The notes under the pieces: model-generated
Seen by the model: the letters and a program-made list of their open reading frames with translations, nothing else
What the model was told of the DNA's origin: nothing
Database searches by the model: none
DNA from: Arthrobacter russicus
GTDB lineage: Bacteria > Actinomycetota > Actinomycetes > Actinomycetales > Micrococcaceae
Assembly (NCBI RefSeq): GCF_031454135.1
Contig: NZ_JAVDQF010000001.1
Coordinates: forward strand, 372,001-436,000
DNA length: 64,000 nt
Direction: 5' to 3'
Part shown: positions 44,775-53,018 of the stretch, in pieces
How the letters are laid out: every line of letters starts with the position of its first letter
Numbering within the stretch: position 1 is the stretch's first letter
Program-made: the position numbers and the translations under genes

Positions 44775-44780
44775 TATGAT
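44775..44780 (+). promoter_or_regulatory. Putative -10 box (TATGAT) for tRNA-Gly
   Basis: TATGAT matches TANNNT and would start transcription near 44787, about 34 bp before the mature tRNA-Gly 5' end. A TTGCGA lies upstream, but at a short 13-bp spacing. Confidence 0.4.
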
Positions 44781-44820
44781 GTAGTTGTATCCGGCCTGAA
44801 CAGCTTTTGGTTCGGGATCC

Positions 44821-44891
44821 GGGGATGTAGCTTAATGGTAAAGCCTCAGTCTTCCAAACTGATTACGCGGGTTCGATTCCCGTCATCCCCT
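44821..44891 (+). tRNA. tRNA-Gly (anticodon TCC)
   Basis: A 71-nt cloverleaf. The acceptor arm is GGGGATG/CATCCCC with discriminator T. The D-arm is AGCTTAATGGTAAAGCC, the anticodon loop CTTCCAA gives TCC, and the T-arm is GCGGGTTCGATTCCCGT. CCA is not encoded. A terminator follows immediately. Confidence 0.95.
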
Positions 44892-44900
44892 CGCCTTTGG

Positions 44901-44933
44901 TCCTCGGAATCTACCGAGGGCCTTTCTTTTTTC
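44901..44933 (+). terminator. Intrinsic terminator after tRNA-Gly
   Basis: CCTCGG-AATCTA-CCGAGG followed by GCCTTTCTTTTTTCC: a 6-bp stem and a clear U tract ten bases after the tRNA 3' end. Confidence 0.85.
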
Positions 44934-45003
44934 CTTGGCTCCAAGCACTCCCCCGACACGGCGGACGCGCCCCGAATTCATCCAATGAATGGCCTAGGCG
45001 GCC

Positions 45004-45009
45004 TATACT
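45004..45009 (+). promoter_or_regulatory. Putative -10 box (TATACT) for the LGFP-repeat gene
   Basis: TATACT fits TANNNT and lies 58 bp before the ATG at 45068. It is embedded in GCCTA...TAGGC partial dyads (44992-45013) that could be an operator. Confidence 0.4.
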
Positions 45010-45067
45010 AGGCACAGAACTCGACGCCGACCTCAGCATGGACCGGCAGACCGACGAAGGGGACGTC

Positions 45068-46851
45068 ATGCGAAAGCTCACCGGATTGCTTGTAGCTTTG
45101 CTGACCTTCTGTGCGCTCTTGACGGGCCTGGTCCGGCGACTGCGTCCAGCCAAGCCGAGGCCGCCATTTCGGCGGCCTACAACCGGCCGGGAGTAGCCGC
45201 CGCCCTCGGGTCTTCCGTGAGCGCAGTCACCTGCGGACTCAAAGACAACGGCTGCTACCAAACCTTCCAAAACGGCGCCATCAACTGGACCCCCAACACC
45301 GGGGCCAAAATCACCAAAGCCGGCGCAATCCGCTCCTACTGGGCCAGCCAAAACTACGAAAACGGCCGATTCGGCTACCCTGTCACCGACGAAATCTGCG
45401 GCCAAACAGCCGGCGGCTGCTACCAAGACTTCCAAGGCGGATCCATCCTCTGGTCACCCACCACCGGAGCCCAACCCAGCACCCCCGGAGCCATCCGCAC
45501 CACCTGGGCACAAACCGGCTACCACGGCGGCCCCCTCGGCTACCCCACCAACGCCGAAACCTGCGGACTCAAAGACAACGGCTGCTACCAAACCTTCCAA
45601 AACGGCGCCATCAACTGGACCCCCAACACCGGGGCCAAAATCACCAAAGCCGGCGCAATCCGCTCCTACTGGGCCAGCCAAAACTACGAAAACGGCCGAT
45701 TCGGCTACCCTGTCACCGACGAAATCTGCGGCCAAACAGCCGGCGGCTGCTACCAAGACTTCCAAGGCGGATCCATCCTCTGGTCACCCACCACCGGAGC
45801 CCAACCCAGCACCCCCGGAGCCATCCGCACCACCTGGGCACAAACCGGCTACCACGGCGGCCCCCTCGGCTACCCCACCAACGCCGAAACCTGCGGACTC
45901 AAAGACAACGGCTGCTACCAAACCTTCCAAAACGGCGCCATCAACTGGACCCCCAACACCGGGGCCAAAATCACCAAAGCCGGCGCAATCCGCTCCTACT
46001 GGGCCAGCCAAAACTACGAAAACGGCCGATTCGGCTACCCTGTCACCGACGAAATCTGCGGCCAAACAGCCGGCGGCTGCTACCAAGACTTCCAAGGCGG
46101 ATCCATCCTCTGGTCACCCACCACCGGAGCCCAACCCAGCACCCCCGGAGCCATCCGCACCACCTGGGCACAAACCGGCTACCACGGCGGCCCCCTCGGC
46201 TACCCCACCAACGCCGAAACCTGCAACGGCGAAGTGTGCCGCCAGAGTTTCCAAAACGGCATCATCACCTGGACCCGCAGCGCTGGAACCAGCGTCGGCT
46301 ACAACTCGCTGGTGGTCAACAAGCGACGCCCGCTGAATCCGATCGACTACGCTCCCGCATCGACTCGCAACGTGTCTGGGGTTCCGATGGAAGCCGTAGC
46401 TGGAAGCGCAGCCAACAGCTTGATCTCAGCGGCAGCGGCCGAGGGCGTGACCGTGACCACAGTCAGCGGATACCGCGATTATTGGACGCAGAAGGGACTA
46501 TACGAAGACTACGTCCGTCGATACGGCCAGCAACAAGCAGATCTCATTTCAGCCCGGCCCGGTTTCAGCGAACACCAGACCGGCCTCGCTTTGGACATCG
46601 GCGACGTAACTACCGGCTGTGGACTGCAGGACTGCTTCGAAAACACCGCGGCCGGCACTTGGGCGAAAAACAACGCCTGGCGCTTCGGATTCATCATCAG
46701 GTACCCGAAAGGGTTTACGTCTACAACCGGATACTCCTATGAACCCTGGCATCTGCGGTACGTCGGCACCGGGATCTCGACCGATATGCGCAATCACAAC
46801 GTTTCGACCTTGGAGCAATACTTCGGATTGCCCGCTGCACCGGACTACTGA
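45068..46851 (+). pseudogene. Secreted LGFP-repeat protein with M15B D,D-carboxypeptidase domain, frameshifted in the signal peptide
   Basis: ATG 45068 (after AAGGGG) encodes a signal peptide, MRKLTGLLVALLTFCALLTG. Near 45131-45145 the frame is lost: restoring one C in GGTCCGGCG joins it to PATASSQAEAAISAAYNRPG and the long frame to 46851. That frame has three identical 110-residue units, each with two LGFP repeats (GRFGYPVTDEIC, GGPLGYPTNAETC), a diverged last repeat, and a VanY/M15B domain with SEHQTGLALDIGD and EPWHLRY zinc ligands. LGFP repeats bind the actinobacterial cell wall, and M15B enzymes trim D-Ala from peptidoglycan stems. If the shift is real, no signal peptide is joined to the enzyme; a GTG at 45217 could start a non-secreted form. 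A base error is possible. Confidence 0.8.
45231..46220 (+). repeat. Three identical 330-bp tandem repeats (LGFP units)
   Basis: Copies at 45231-45560, 45561-45890 and 45891-46220 appear identical at every base I compared, including synonymous positions. Each encodes a pair of LGFP repeats. Codon choice is strongly C- and A-biased compared with flanking genes. The lack of silent differences means recent duplication or gene conversion. Confidence 0.95.
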
Positions 46852-46855
46852 AAGG

Positions 46856-46888
46856 TTGGCGGCCGCGGCGCCTTGCCCTGGCCGCCAA
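46856..46888. terminator. Hairpin between the LGFP gene and the truncated surface gene
   Basis: TTGGCGGCC and GGCCGCCAA (9-bp arms, 15-nt loop) lie just after the LGFP stop and before the end of the convergent gene. A likely bidirectional terminator without a U tract. Confidence 0.5.
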
Positions 46889-46932
46889 ACTGCTCGAGGT
46901 CGGAACCCGGTCTGGCGGAGCCCCAAGTCAGG

Positions 46933-47614
46933 CTAGACCCACCGACGGCGTGAAATCAGCACGATCCCAAGGCCGAAAAGGATCGCGGTGCCCGATCCGA
47001 TCGCCAATACCTGGGCTCCGTTGGCTCCGGTTGCCGCAAGCTCTTCGTACCCACCAGAAGGATTCGCATTGCTGCCCGAGGTCGTTCCATCGTTTCCCGC
47101 TTCGCCCACCGGCCAGTCCGGAACGGCAGCCAACCGAATCCCGAAATCCAACGAATAAATACCCGAATCGATTTCGGCAGGCGCCTCCGAGACTTTAGTC
47201 CGGTCAACCTCTCCCCGCACAGGCAGGAGTTCCAGCGAGTAACCAGTACCAATCGGGACTCGGGCATCGAAGGAGTACCGGCCGTCCGAATCGGATGTCG
47301 CCCTAACTATTTCGGTTCCATTCGAGGATTTCAAGAGCACCACGGCACCGGCGACCCCGGGTTCATCCTCGGTCCGTGCGCCGTCACCGTTCATGTCGTT
47401 GAAAACGTATCCCCTGATATCAGTACCGGTATTGATTGCGATGTTCTCGACATACTCTTTTCCCCTGGTCACCCACTTGTCTCCAGCACTTCCTGGAATC
47501 GGATCACCGACCTTGATTCTTTTGTCACGATAGCTGAGAAAGAAGGAATCGCTCTCCTCAGACATCCCGAAGAGAAAACTTCCATCTTCCCGGCTGTACA
47601 TGGCGGCATACGGA
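46933..47614 (-). pseudogene. SdrD-like LAxTG surface protein, 5' part lost to an IS3 insertion
   Basis: The frame enters from the IS left end and reads about 226 native residues: SREDGSFLFGMSEESDSFFLSYRD, an SdrD-B-like module (GYVFNDMNGDGARTEDEPGVAGAVVLL), and a C-terminal sorting signal LAATG, a hydrophobic helix and RRRWV. LAxTG is the motif of class E sortases of high-GC Gram-positives. It parallels residues ~95 to the end of the intact protein at 49972-51306, so the two are paralogues. The signal peptide and first module are missing, and are not found beyond the IS. Any apparent start (ATG 47640) is made by IS sequence. Confidence 0.82.
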
Positions 47615-47660
47615 TGATTTGGCCTGGGTTTCGTTCCCATTCTTATAGGAGGATGGAGTT

Positions 47661-47975
47661 ATGTCGAAACAGTATCCGAGGGATTTCAGGGATCGGGCTT
47701 TGCGTCTTGTTGATGAGGCTTTGCCTGATCATGAGACGGAGTTCGCTGCGATCACCCATGTCGCGGGCAAGCTAGGGGTTAGCCCTGAAGCTTTACGTCG
47801 ATGGCGGCGTCAAGCTCAGATTGATGCCGGGACCAGGCTAGGAATCAGTAGCGAGGAAAACGCTGAAATCAAACGCCTTAAACGCGAGGTGTTGGAACTC
47901 AAACGCACGAATGAGATTTTGAAGGCTGCGTCAGCGTTTTTTGCCTCCGAACTCGACCGCCCCACACTGAGATGA
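47661..47975 (+). CDS. IS3-family OrfA (HTH protein)
   Basis: A 104-residue protein, MSKQYPRDFRDRALRLVDEA, with an HTH (ITHVAGKLGVSPEALRRWRRQA) and a leucine-zipper-like stretch (AEIKRLKREVLELKRTNEILKAASAFFASEL), the standard OrfA layout. GGAGGA precedes the ATG. A T6 run (47937-47942) before the OrfA/OrfB overlap could allow the -1 shift used by this family to make OrfAB; this is inferred. Confidence 0.93.
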   Translation: MSKQYPRDFRDRALRLVDEALPDHETEFAAITHVAGKLGVSPEALRRWRRQAQIDAGTRLGISSEENAEIKRLKREVLELKRTNEILKAASAFFASELDRPTLR

Positions 47976-48898
47976 TCGGATTCATTGACATGTACCGTGA
48001 TCGTTTCGGGGTCGAGGGTATCTGCAGGGTACTTGGCCGTGCAGATTGTGGGTTCCTGACCGCACGCGGGTACCGGGCTTTCAAAACCAGGAAACCTAGC
48101 AACCGGGCTCTAAAAGACCTTGAGCACGGAACGATCTTGAAAGCACTCCACGCCGCGAATTATTCCGTCTACGGGGTAAGGAAGCTCCACCAAGCAGCCC
48201 TGCGAGCCGGGCTAAGCCTGGGGCGTGATCACGTGGCAAGGCTGATGCGGGTCAATCATCTGCACGGGGTTCTCAGAGGACGGAAGCCACGCACCACCAC
48301 ACACAAAGCCACGGACTATCGTCCTGATGATTTAGTGAACCGCCGGTTCACCGCCCCAGCGCCGAACCGGCTCTGGGTTTCGGACATCACCTATGTTCCC
48401 ACGTTCGCCGGCTTCGTTTATCTGGCTTTCGTCACTGACGTTTACTCTCGAAAAATTGTCGGCTGGGCTGCATCGAAGTCCTTGAAAACCGTGGACTTGC
48501 CGCTGTTCGCACTGAACACGGCAACATTCAAGGCCGACGACACCCTGGGCGGGCTGGTCCATCACAGCGATAAAGGCAGTCAATACGTCTCCATCGCTTA
48601 CACCGACCGGCTGGCTCAACTCGGGGTAAAAGCATCAGTTGGCAGCGTCGGCGATTCCTATGACAACGCCCTGGCCGAGTCCATCAACGCGATCTACAAG
48701 ACCGAGTTAATCAAACACCACCGGCCCTGGACCGGGCTTCAGCAAGTCGAACTAGCGACCTTGGAATGGGTCGATTGGTACAACAACACTCGACTCCACG
48801 CCGGCCTGGGCTACCAAAGCCCAGTAGAGTACGAAAACAACCACACACTAAACCAAACCGATCAGAGGGCAGCAACCACTACCCTCATAAACACCTAG
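47972..48898 (+). CDS. IS3-family OrfB (DDE transposase)
   Basis: A 308-residue integrase-like transposase. An HTH_21-type region (YSVYGVRKLHQAALRAGLSLGRDHVARLMR) precedes the rve core with catalytic D in WVSDITYV, D in GLVHHSDKGSQY and E in NALAESINAIYKTELI, followed by the typical WVDWYNNTRLHAGLGYQSP ending. The ATG overlaps OrfA by four bases. It appears intact, and the stop lies in the right terminal repeat. Confidence 0.95.
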   Translation: MIGFIDMYRDRFGVEGICRVLGRADCGFLTARGYRAFKTRKPSNRALKDLEHGTILKALHAANYSVYGVRKLHQAALRAGLSLGRDHVARLMRVNHLHGVLRGRKPRTTTHKATDYRPDDLVNRRFTAPAPNRLWVSDITYVPTFAGFVYLAFVTDVYSRKIVGWAASKSLKTVDLPLFALNTATFKADDTLGGLVHHSDKGSQYVSIAYTDRLAQLGVKASVGSVGDSYDNALAESINAIYKTELIKHHRPWTGLQQVELATLEWVDWYNNTRLHAGLGYQSPVEYENNHTLNQTDQRAATTTLINT

Positions 48899-48983
48899 GA
48901 ACGAAACCCAGGCCAAATCACCGGCCTACAGCACCAAACTAGCGAACTACCGAAGGGTTAATCTATCCCCTGTGAGTTATTCG

Positions 48984-49874
48984 CTAGTCCGGCAGATGGC
49001 GCACCTGGCACTGGCAACCTGGACAGTAAAAAAGGTTTCGTCCGGCCAACTCTTTCCCGAACACTGCCTCGCCGCAGATCAAACAGGCCAAGCCGGTGCG
49101 CCTGTAGACATAATGGACGTCGTCTGGCCGGTCCCGGTTTGCCAACTCGGTAGTGATGATCCGGCCCTTCGCCACCCCCTCTTCGAGCAGTACGACGGCG
49201 TCCGCCCACAGCATGCTGACCTGCTCAACGCTGAGCTGCTTTCCCGACAGCATCGGATCGATTCTGTTCCGGAACAGCAGCTCCGCCCGGTAGACGTTGC
49301 CGATCCCTGCCACGATGTTCTGATCCATCAGCAATACTGCCACCGGTCGGGCGCTCGAACGGATTCGCTGGAGGAATTCGACAGCGCCGTCGTCAGACCG
49401 GGCGGCATTCAGCGGGTCCGGGCCCAGTTTCGCCCGGATGGCAGCCGCCTCAGTCGGAGTGAGCACCTCGCAGGCGCTCGGTCCGCGCAAATCCGCCCAG
49501 CCATGGGCCGAAACCAAGCGCAGCCGGACGGCACCGATGGGCTCCGGCGGGCCGGTATAGCTGACCTCTTCAGATCCGAGTTCCCGTTCCCCCACCCGCC
49601 GCGGCGCACCAATACTCGAGGCACCGCGGAAGGTTTCATCGCCGCCGAAGTCCCAGGCGCCGTAGAGACCCAGGTGCACTCGCAGGATCACCCCGGATTC
49701 GAACGCCGCGAAGAGCTGCTTGCCATGGGCTTGCGCGCCGGTCAGAATCTGTCCGTCGATCCGCGCCGCCCCATCGGCGAACCTGCCCTGCGGACTCGAA
49801 GCCGTCAAGCGTGCATTGCCGAAGACGTCGTTGAATTGCCGGGCCAACCGGTGAATTGTGTGCCCCTCGGGCAT
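48984..49874 (-). CDS. Fpg/Nei-family DNA glycosylase/AP lyase
   Basis: A 296-residue base-excision repair enzyme. Pro2-Glu3 (MPEGHTIHRLA) are the catalytic residues after Met removal. H2TH is in MDQNIVAGIGNVYRAELLFRNRIDP, and a C-terminal zinc finger has CLICG and CPGCQCQ. The MPEGHT start and HTIHR point to the Nei side rather than Fpg (MPELPE). AAGGATGG precedes the ATG. It is unrelated to the flanking surface-protein genes. Confidence 0.92.
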   Translation of the reverse strand: MPEGHTIHRLARQFNDVFGNARLTASSPQGRFADGAARIDGQILTGAQAHGKQLFAAFESGVILRVHLGLYGAWDFGGDETFRGASSIGAPRRVGERELGSEEVSYTGPPEPIGAVRLRLVSAHGWADLRGPSACEVLTPTEAAAIRAKLGPDPLNAARSDDGAVEFLQRIRSSARPVAVLLMDQNIVAGIGNVYRAELLFRNRIDPMLSGKQLSVEQVSMLWADAVVLLEEGVAKGRIITTELANRDRPDDVHYVYRRTGLACLICGEAVFGKELAGRNLFYCPGCQCQVRHLPD

Positions 49875-49909
49875 GGACCATCCTTCTCTGCGCTAGCCGC
49901 CAGCCAAAT

Positions 49910-49947
49910 GTCGGTGGCGGCGTCCGGTTTTGGACGCCGCCACCGAC
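49910..49947 (-). terminator. Hairpin after the intact SdrD-like gene
   Basis: Two perfect 16-nt arms (49910-49925 and 49932-49947) surround a GGTTTT loop. It stands 24 bp after the SdrD-like stop and before the Nei-like start, so it separates the two same-strand genes. No U tract. Confidence 0.75.
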
Positions 49948-49971
49948 CCTATCAAGCGGCAACACAACTCG

Positions 49972-51306
49972 TTAGGCGCCGACCCTCCGTCGGCTGAACC
50001 AGACGGCTCCTGCACCGGCGACGAGCAACCCGGCACCGAGGCCGAAGGGCAACGGGGCGACCCCGGTATTCGCCAATTCGGACTCGGCCCCCAGCACATT
50101 GTTGACCGACGGACCAATCGGCGCCGGTTGGTTCCGCACGAGCGCCGCATCGACCTGTTTCATTCCTGCTGAACCTGATCCGACCGAAAGGTCCAGCGTC
50201 GAACTGATCCCGGCCGACCCCGGAACCGTGAACAGATATCCCGCGGGATTGATGAACTTGACCATGTAAACACCTTGCGGCAGGTTGTAAAAAAGATAGC
50301 GGCCCTCCGCCACGGTCAAGGTTTCCCGGCCCGGCAGCGGATTGAAGTTCCGGTCCAGAAGGATCACCTTCACGCCGACCAGCCCCGGACTGCCCGGTTC
50401 CCATTTGCCGGTGCTATTCACGTCCTCGAACACGGTTCCACTGATTTCAACCGGAAAAATCTTCGAAGGCCCACCGACCTTGCGCAAGCCGGCATCGAGG
50501 TCGGCGAGCTGCTGGCCCCGGCTGAGTCTTATCAGCTGTGATTTGCCGCTGGGACTCGGCGCAGTGAAGGAACTCTCGTATCCAGCCGGTGCGGTAAACA
50601 AGACCTCGTAGCTACCCTGCCCCAGAGCGGAAAAATACTTTCCATCAGTGCCGGTGCGCTGCTCTACCATCGGCATGCTGAGGTCGGTGCGCTTGATCTG
50701 GACGAGCACGTCGGGCACCGCCGGCTCAGTCGCCTCCCGGACACCGTTGCCGTTGACATCCTCGAAGGCCCAGCCGCTAATGCTGCCAGTCTTCGGCACA
50801 GAACTACGGTCTCGCATCCCACCGTTGACGTGCAGCATTTGCTGTCCGGATACCAGGACAAGTTGCTCCGTGCCGCCGCTGGATCCAGCCCAAGAGGCGT
50901 TTTCGAGCAATTGATACCCGGGGTCCGGGCTATTGAAAAAAAGATAGTCCCGGTATTCGGAGAAAAAAACCGAATAGGCTCCCGGAACAAGGTTGTCGAA
51001 CAAATACCTTCCGTCGTCCCCGGTCCGCGTTGATGCTACCTGTTTGTTGGACTTGTCTCGGAGCACGACCTCCTGGCCGGGCAGCACTGCATCGCCGTCA
51101 TCCAGATAAGTGCTCTGATCCACGTCAAGAAAGACCACTCCGCCAACGGAGGCACCGGGAACCGCCGCATCCGCGCGCGCCGTCGGGCTTACCCCCACGA
51201 TGTAGAAAACTGCCAGCAGACCGGCCAGCAAAAATCCAAGGATCGGTTTGACGAAAGACTGTGGAGCGCCCCCCTGCCTCGTCAAAACCGACACAGAACC
51301 GTCCAT
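49972..51306 (-). CDS. SdrD-like repeat surface protein with LAxTG sorting signal
   Basis: A 444-residue protein. A signal peptide (FVKPILGFLLAGLLAVFYIVG, then TARADA) leads into three SdrD-B-like modules: GGVVFLDVDQSTYLDDGD near 55, GWAFEDVNGNGVREATEP near 180 and GTVFEDVNSTGKWEPGSP near 295. At the end are LANTG (411-415), a hydrophobic helix and RRRVGA. The modules are Ca-binding Ig folds used as stalks in cell-wall adhesins. LANTG fits class E sortase. TGGAGGTACTCA precedes the ATG. It is the paralogue of the IS-truncated gene 2.4 kb to the left. Confidence 0.88.
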   Translation of the reverse strand: MDGSVSVLTRQGGAPQSFVKPILGFLLAGLLAVFYIVGVSPTARADAAVPGASVGGVVFLDVDQSTYLDDGDAVLPGQEVVLRDKSNKQVASTRTGDDGRYLFDNLVPGAYSVFFSEYRDYLFFNSPDPGYQLLENASWAGSSGGTEQLVLVSGQQMLHVNGGMRDRSSVPKTGSISGWAFEDVNGNGVREATEPAVPDVLVQIKRTDLSMPMVEQRTGTDGKYFSALGQGSYEVLFTAPAGYESSFTAPSPSGKSQLIRLSRGQQLADLDAGLRKVGGPSKIFPVEISGTVFEDVNSTGKWEPGSPGLVGVKVILLDRNFNPLPGRETLTVAEGRYLFYNLPQGVYMVKFINPAGYLFTVPGSAGISSTLDLSVGSGSAGMKQVDAALVRNQPAPIGPSVNNVLGAESELANTGVAPLPFGLGAGLLVAGAGAVWFSRRRVGA

Positions 51307-51420
51307 TGAGTACCTCCAGAAATAGTGGAACCGACGCTGTCGTTACGACACGCGGCTGGCTGATCCCGAAAGCAGAGAGGGCTCTCGGTAGATCAATCAT
51401 TGCTCACTGGAGGCAGTTAG

Positions 51421-51444
51421 AAATCATGATTTAGAAAACGTTTT
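51421..51444. promoter_or_regulatory. Two adjacent palindromes upstream of the SdrD-like gene
   Basis: AAATCATGATTT (51421-51432) and AAAACGTTTT (51435-51444) are perfect palindromes two bases apart, in an AT-rich island about 115-138 bp before the SdrD-like start. The minus strand here has TTATC and TAAATC elements able to form a promoter. AAAACGTTTT resembles LacI-family operators in general shape. Regulator unknown. Confidence 0.5.
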
Positions 51445-51497
51445 GATAAAGTCGATAACACTTTGGACTCGAGCTCCCGAACCGAAGCCGAAACCGG

Positions 51498-51980
51498 TTA
51501 CTCGACGACTTCACCGGTCGCCTCGAAAGCGGCGATCTTGCCGATCCTCCGGACATGCCGTTCCGCATTGCTGAACGGCTCGGTGAGGCAGGCTTCGATC
51601 AGTTCGGTAGCCTCCGCGACACTGTGCTGCCGGCCGCCGACGGCAACCACATTCGCGTCGTTGTGCTCCCGAGCGAGCTTCGCGGTCTCCAGATTCCAGA
51701 CCAACGCCGCCCGAATCCCCTTGACTTTGTTCGCGGCGATCTGCTCACCGTTTCCTGATCCGCCCAGGACTATCCCCAGGGCGAAGACACCCGCCTCGGT
51801 GTCGGCCATCACGCCCTGCGCGGCCTTGATGCAGAACGCCGGGTAGTCATCGTCCGGATCGTAGGACTGCGGCCCGTGGTCCACGACGTCGTAGCCCTGC
51901 CCGGTCAGGTGCGAAATCAAGTGCGCACTCAGTTCCAGTCCGGCATGGTCGGTAGCGATGTGCACGCGTGGCTTGGACAT
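51498..51980 (-). CDS. rpiB: Ribose-5-phosphate isomerase B
   Basis: A 160-residue RpiB/LacA-type isomerase interconverting ribose 5-phosphate and ribulose 5-phosphate. It has VHIATDHAGLELSAHL, DDYPAFCIKAAQGV, VLGGSGNGEQIAANKVKGIRAAL and REHNDANVVAVGGR. The sugar-phosphate-binding GSGNGE shows the mycobacterial-type active site, with Glu for Cys. ATG 51980 has GAGGAGAAAA directly before it; the longer frame was rejected. Confidence 0.93.
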   Translation of the reverse strand: MSKPRVHIATDHAGLELSAHLISHLTGQGYDVVDHGPQSYDPDDDYPAFCIKAAQGVMADTEAGVFALGIVLGGSGNGEQIAANKVKGIRAALVWNLETAKLAREHNDANVVAVGGRQHSVAEATELIEACLTEPFSNAERHVRRIGKIAAFEATGEVVE

Positions 51981-52028
51981 TTTTCTCCTCAAAGCGATGA
52001 ACGGATCCACTGGTGAGCGTACTAGTTG

Positions 52029-53018
52029 TCACGGCCCGTCATCCAGCTGGAGCCGACGGCGGATCTGGTCCGCCAGGTTCCGGGCAGCAGCCTGATCCGG
52101 AGCGCTGATCAGCACCGCCGGGTGCGACTCGGTTTGCACGCGCAGAGCGGCACCGTTCCGGGTCAGGAACTGCATTCCGGTGCGAGGCCACCTGACTCCC
52201 GGACCGCCCAGGTCCCAAACCCTGGCTTCGAGCACTTCCACCGCGCGAATCTGCCTCAGCGGAAGATCGAGCACCGGGATCAAACCCGCCGCCTGCACGC
52301 GCAAATGCGGCTCCGGCTCATGCGATCCCGGCAGTGAGACCCGACCGAACAAGAAGGCCGTCACGGCCAGCACCAGCACCGCCAAGGCCAAAGTGATCCA
52401 AGGGCTGAGCAGCAAAAGCAATCCACCGATCAGCAGAAGAGTCATGCCCAGCAACACGAAACTCGAGCTTCGCGCGTGCACCCAGTAAACGACCCGCGGC
52501 GTCCCGGCCAGGGCGGCAGCTTCCTCCGCCAAAGCCCTTTCATCTTGCGCAGTCCACCGCGGATCCGGCTGGAAGGTGAACATCATGATCACCCCGAGGG
52601 CCACCGCCGCGCCTGAGCCGAGCGCGAACACCGTGCTGTCGAAGCCGCCGGCATCCGCCGAGGAGATCCCTTGTTGGCCGATCAGGAACCCCGCACCTGC
52701 TGAGGCGGTCAAGAGGCTCAAGAAGACCGCTGCGCCCATGAGCAGCCGCCGCAACCACCGGCGGTGCAGCCTGGCCCCGGCGATCGCCCCGCACACCGCG
52801 CCGGGGATAGCGATCGACAGCGCGGCGAACAGCACGAATGCCGGGAAACCGACGGTCAGGTCGGCGCGTTGGCCCGACCAGTGCAGACCCATCGGGTCCG
52901 GGACCGCCCGGCGCAGCATCAAGGCCACCGCCGCGAAACAGAAGGCCAACACCCAGGGGAATCCGATACCGAAGGCGGTGAACCTGCGGTCGAAACGTTC
53001 CTCGCGCACCTGGCTCAT
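52029..53018 (-). CDS. DUF1648-like multi-pass membrane protein
   Basis: A 329-residue protein. The N-terminus (AFGIGFPWVLAFCFAAVALML, then AVPDPMGLHWSGQRADLTVG) has the DUF1648 'P..HW...G' core, followed by about five more hydrophobic segments. The C-terminal ~100 residues are a soluble PH-like region (LDLPLRQIRAVEVLEARVWDLGG). Function is unknown; related proteins can be immunity or signalling accessories. Its start overlaps the end of the putative aspartate dehydrogenase gene by four bases. Confidence 0.7.
   Translation of the reverse strand: MSQVREERFDRRFTAFGIGFPWVLAFCFAAVALMLRRAVPDPMGLHWSGQRADLTVGFPAFVLFAALSIAIPGAVCGAIAGARLHRRWLRRLLMGAAVFLSLLTASAGAGFLIGQQGISSADAGGFDSTVFALGSGAAVALGVIMMFTFQPDPRWTAQDERALAEEAAALAGTPRVVYWVHARSSSFVLLGMTLLLIGGLLLLLSPWITLALAVLVLAVTAFLFGRVSLPGSHEPEPHLRVQAAGLIPVLDLPLRQIRAVEVLEARVWDLGGPGVRWPRTGMQFLTRNGAALRVQTESHPAVLISAPDQAAARNLADQIRRRLQLDDGP

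Larger units (their letters stand above)
47615..48920. mobile_element. IS3-family insertion sequence (complete, 1306 bp)
   Basis: Perfect 23-bp terminal inverted repeats lie at 47615-47637 and 48898-48920 (outer end TGATTTGG, inner end TTTCGTTCC). Two overlapping plus-strand frames encode OrfA and the DDE transposase OrfB. The 3-4 bp flanks (CGGA left, CCGG right) do not match, so no target duplication is seen. This suggests an adjacent deletion or recombination between two IS copies rather than a simple insertion. Confidence 0.93.

Noticed and set aside
45125-45150. Programmed ribosomal frameshift in the LGFP gene
   Set aside because: No slippery heptamer or clear downstream pseudoknot; a one-base loss is simpler.
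44897-45196. 99-codon frame starting before the LGFP gene as its own gene
   Set aside because: Only its last part from ATG 45068 has a ribosome site and signal-peptide character; the first part is terminator and promoter sequence.
45231-46220. Regular repeats as a CRISPR array
   Set aside because: The units are 330 bp, contiguous without spacers, and encode protein.
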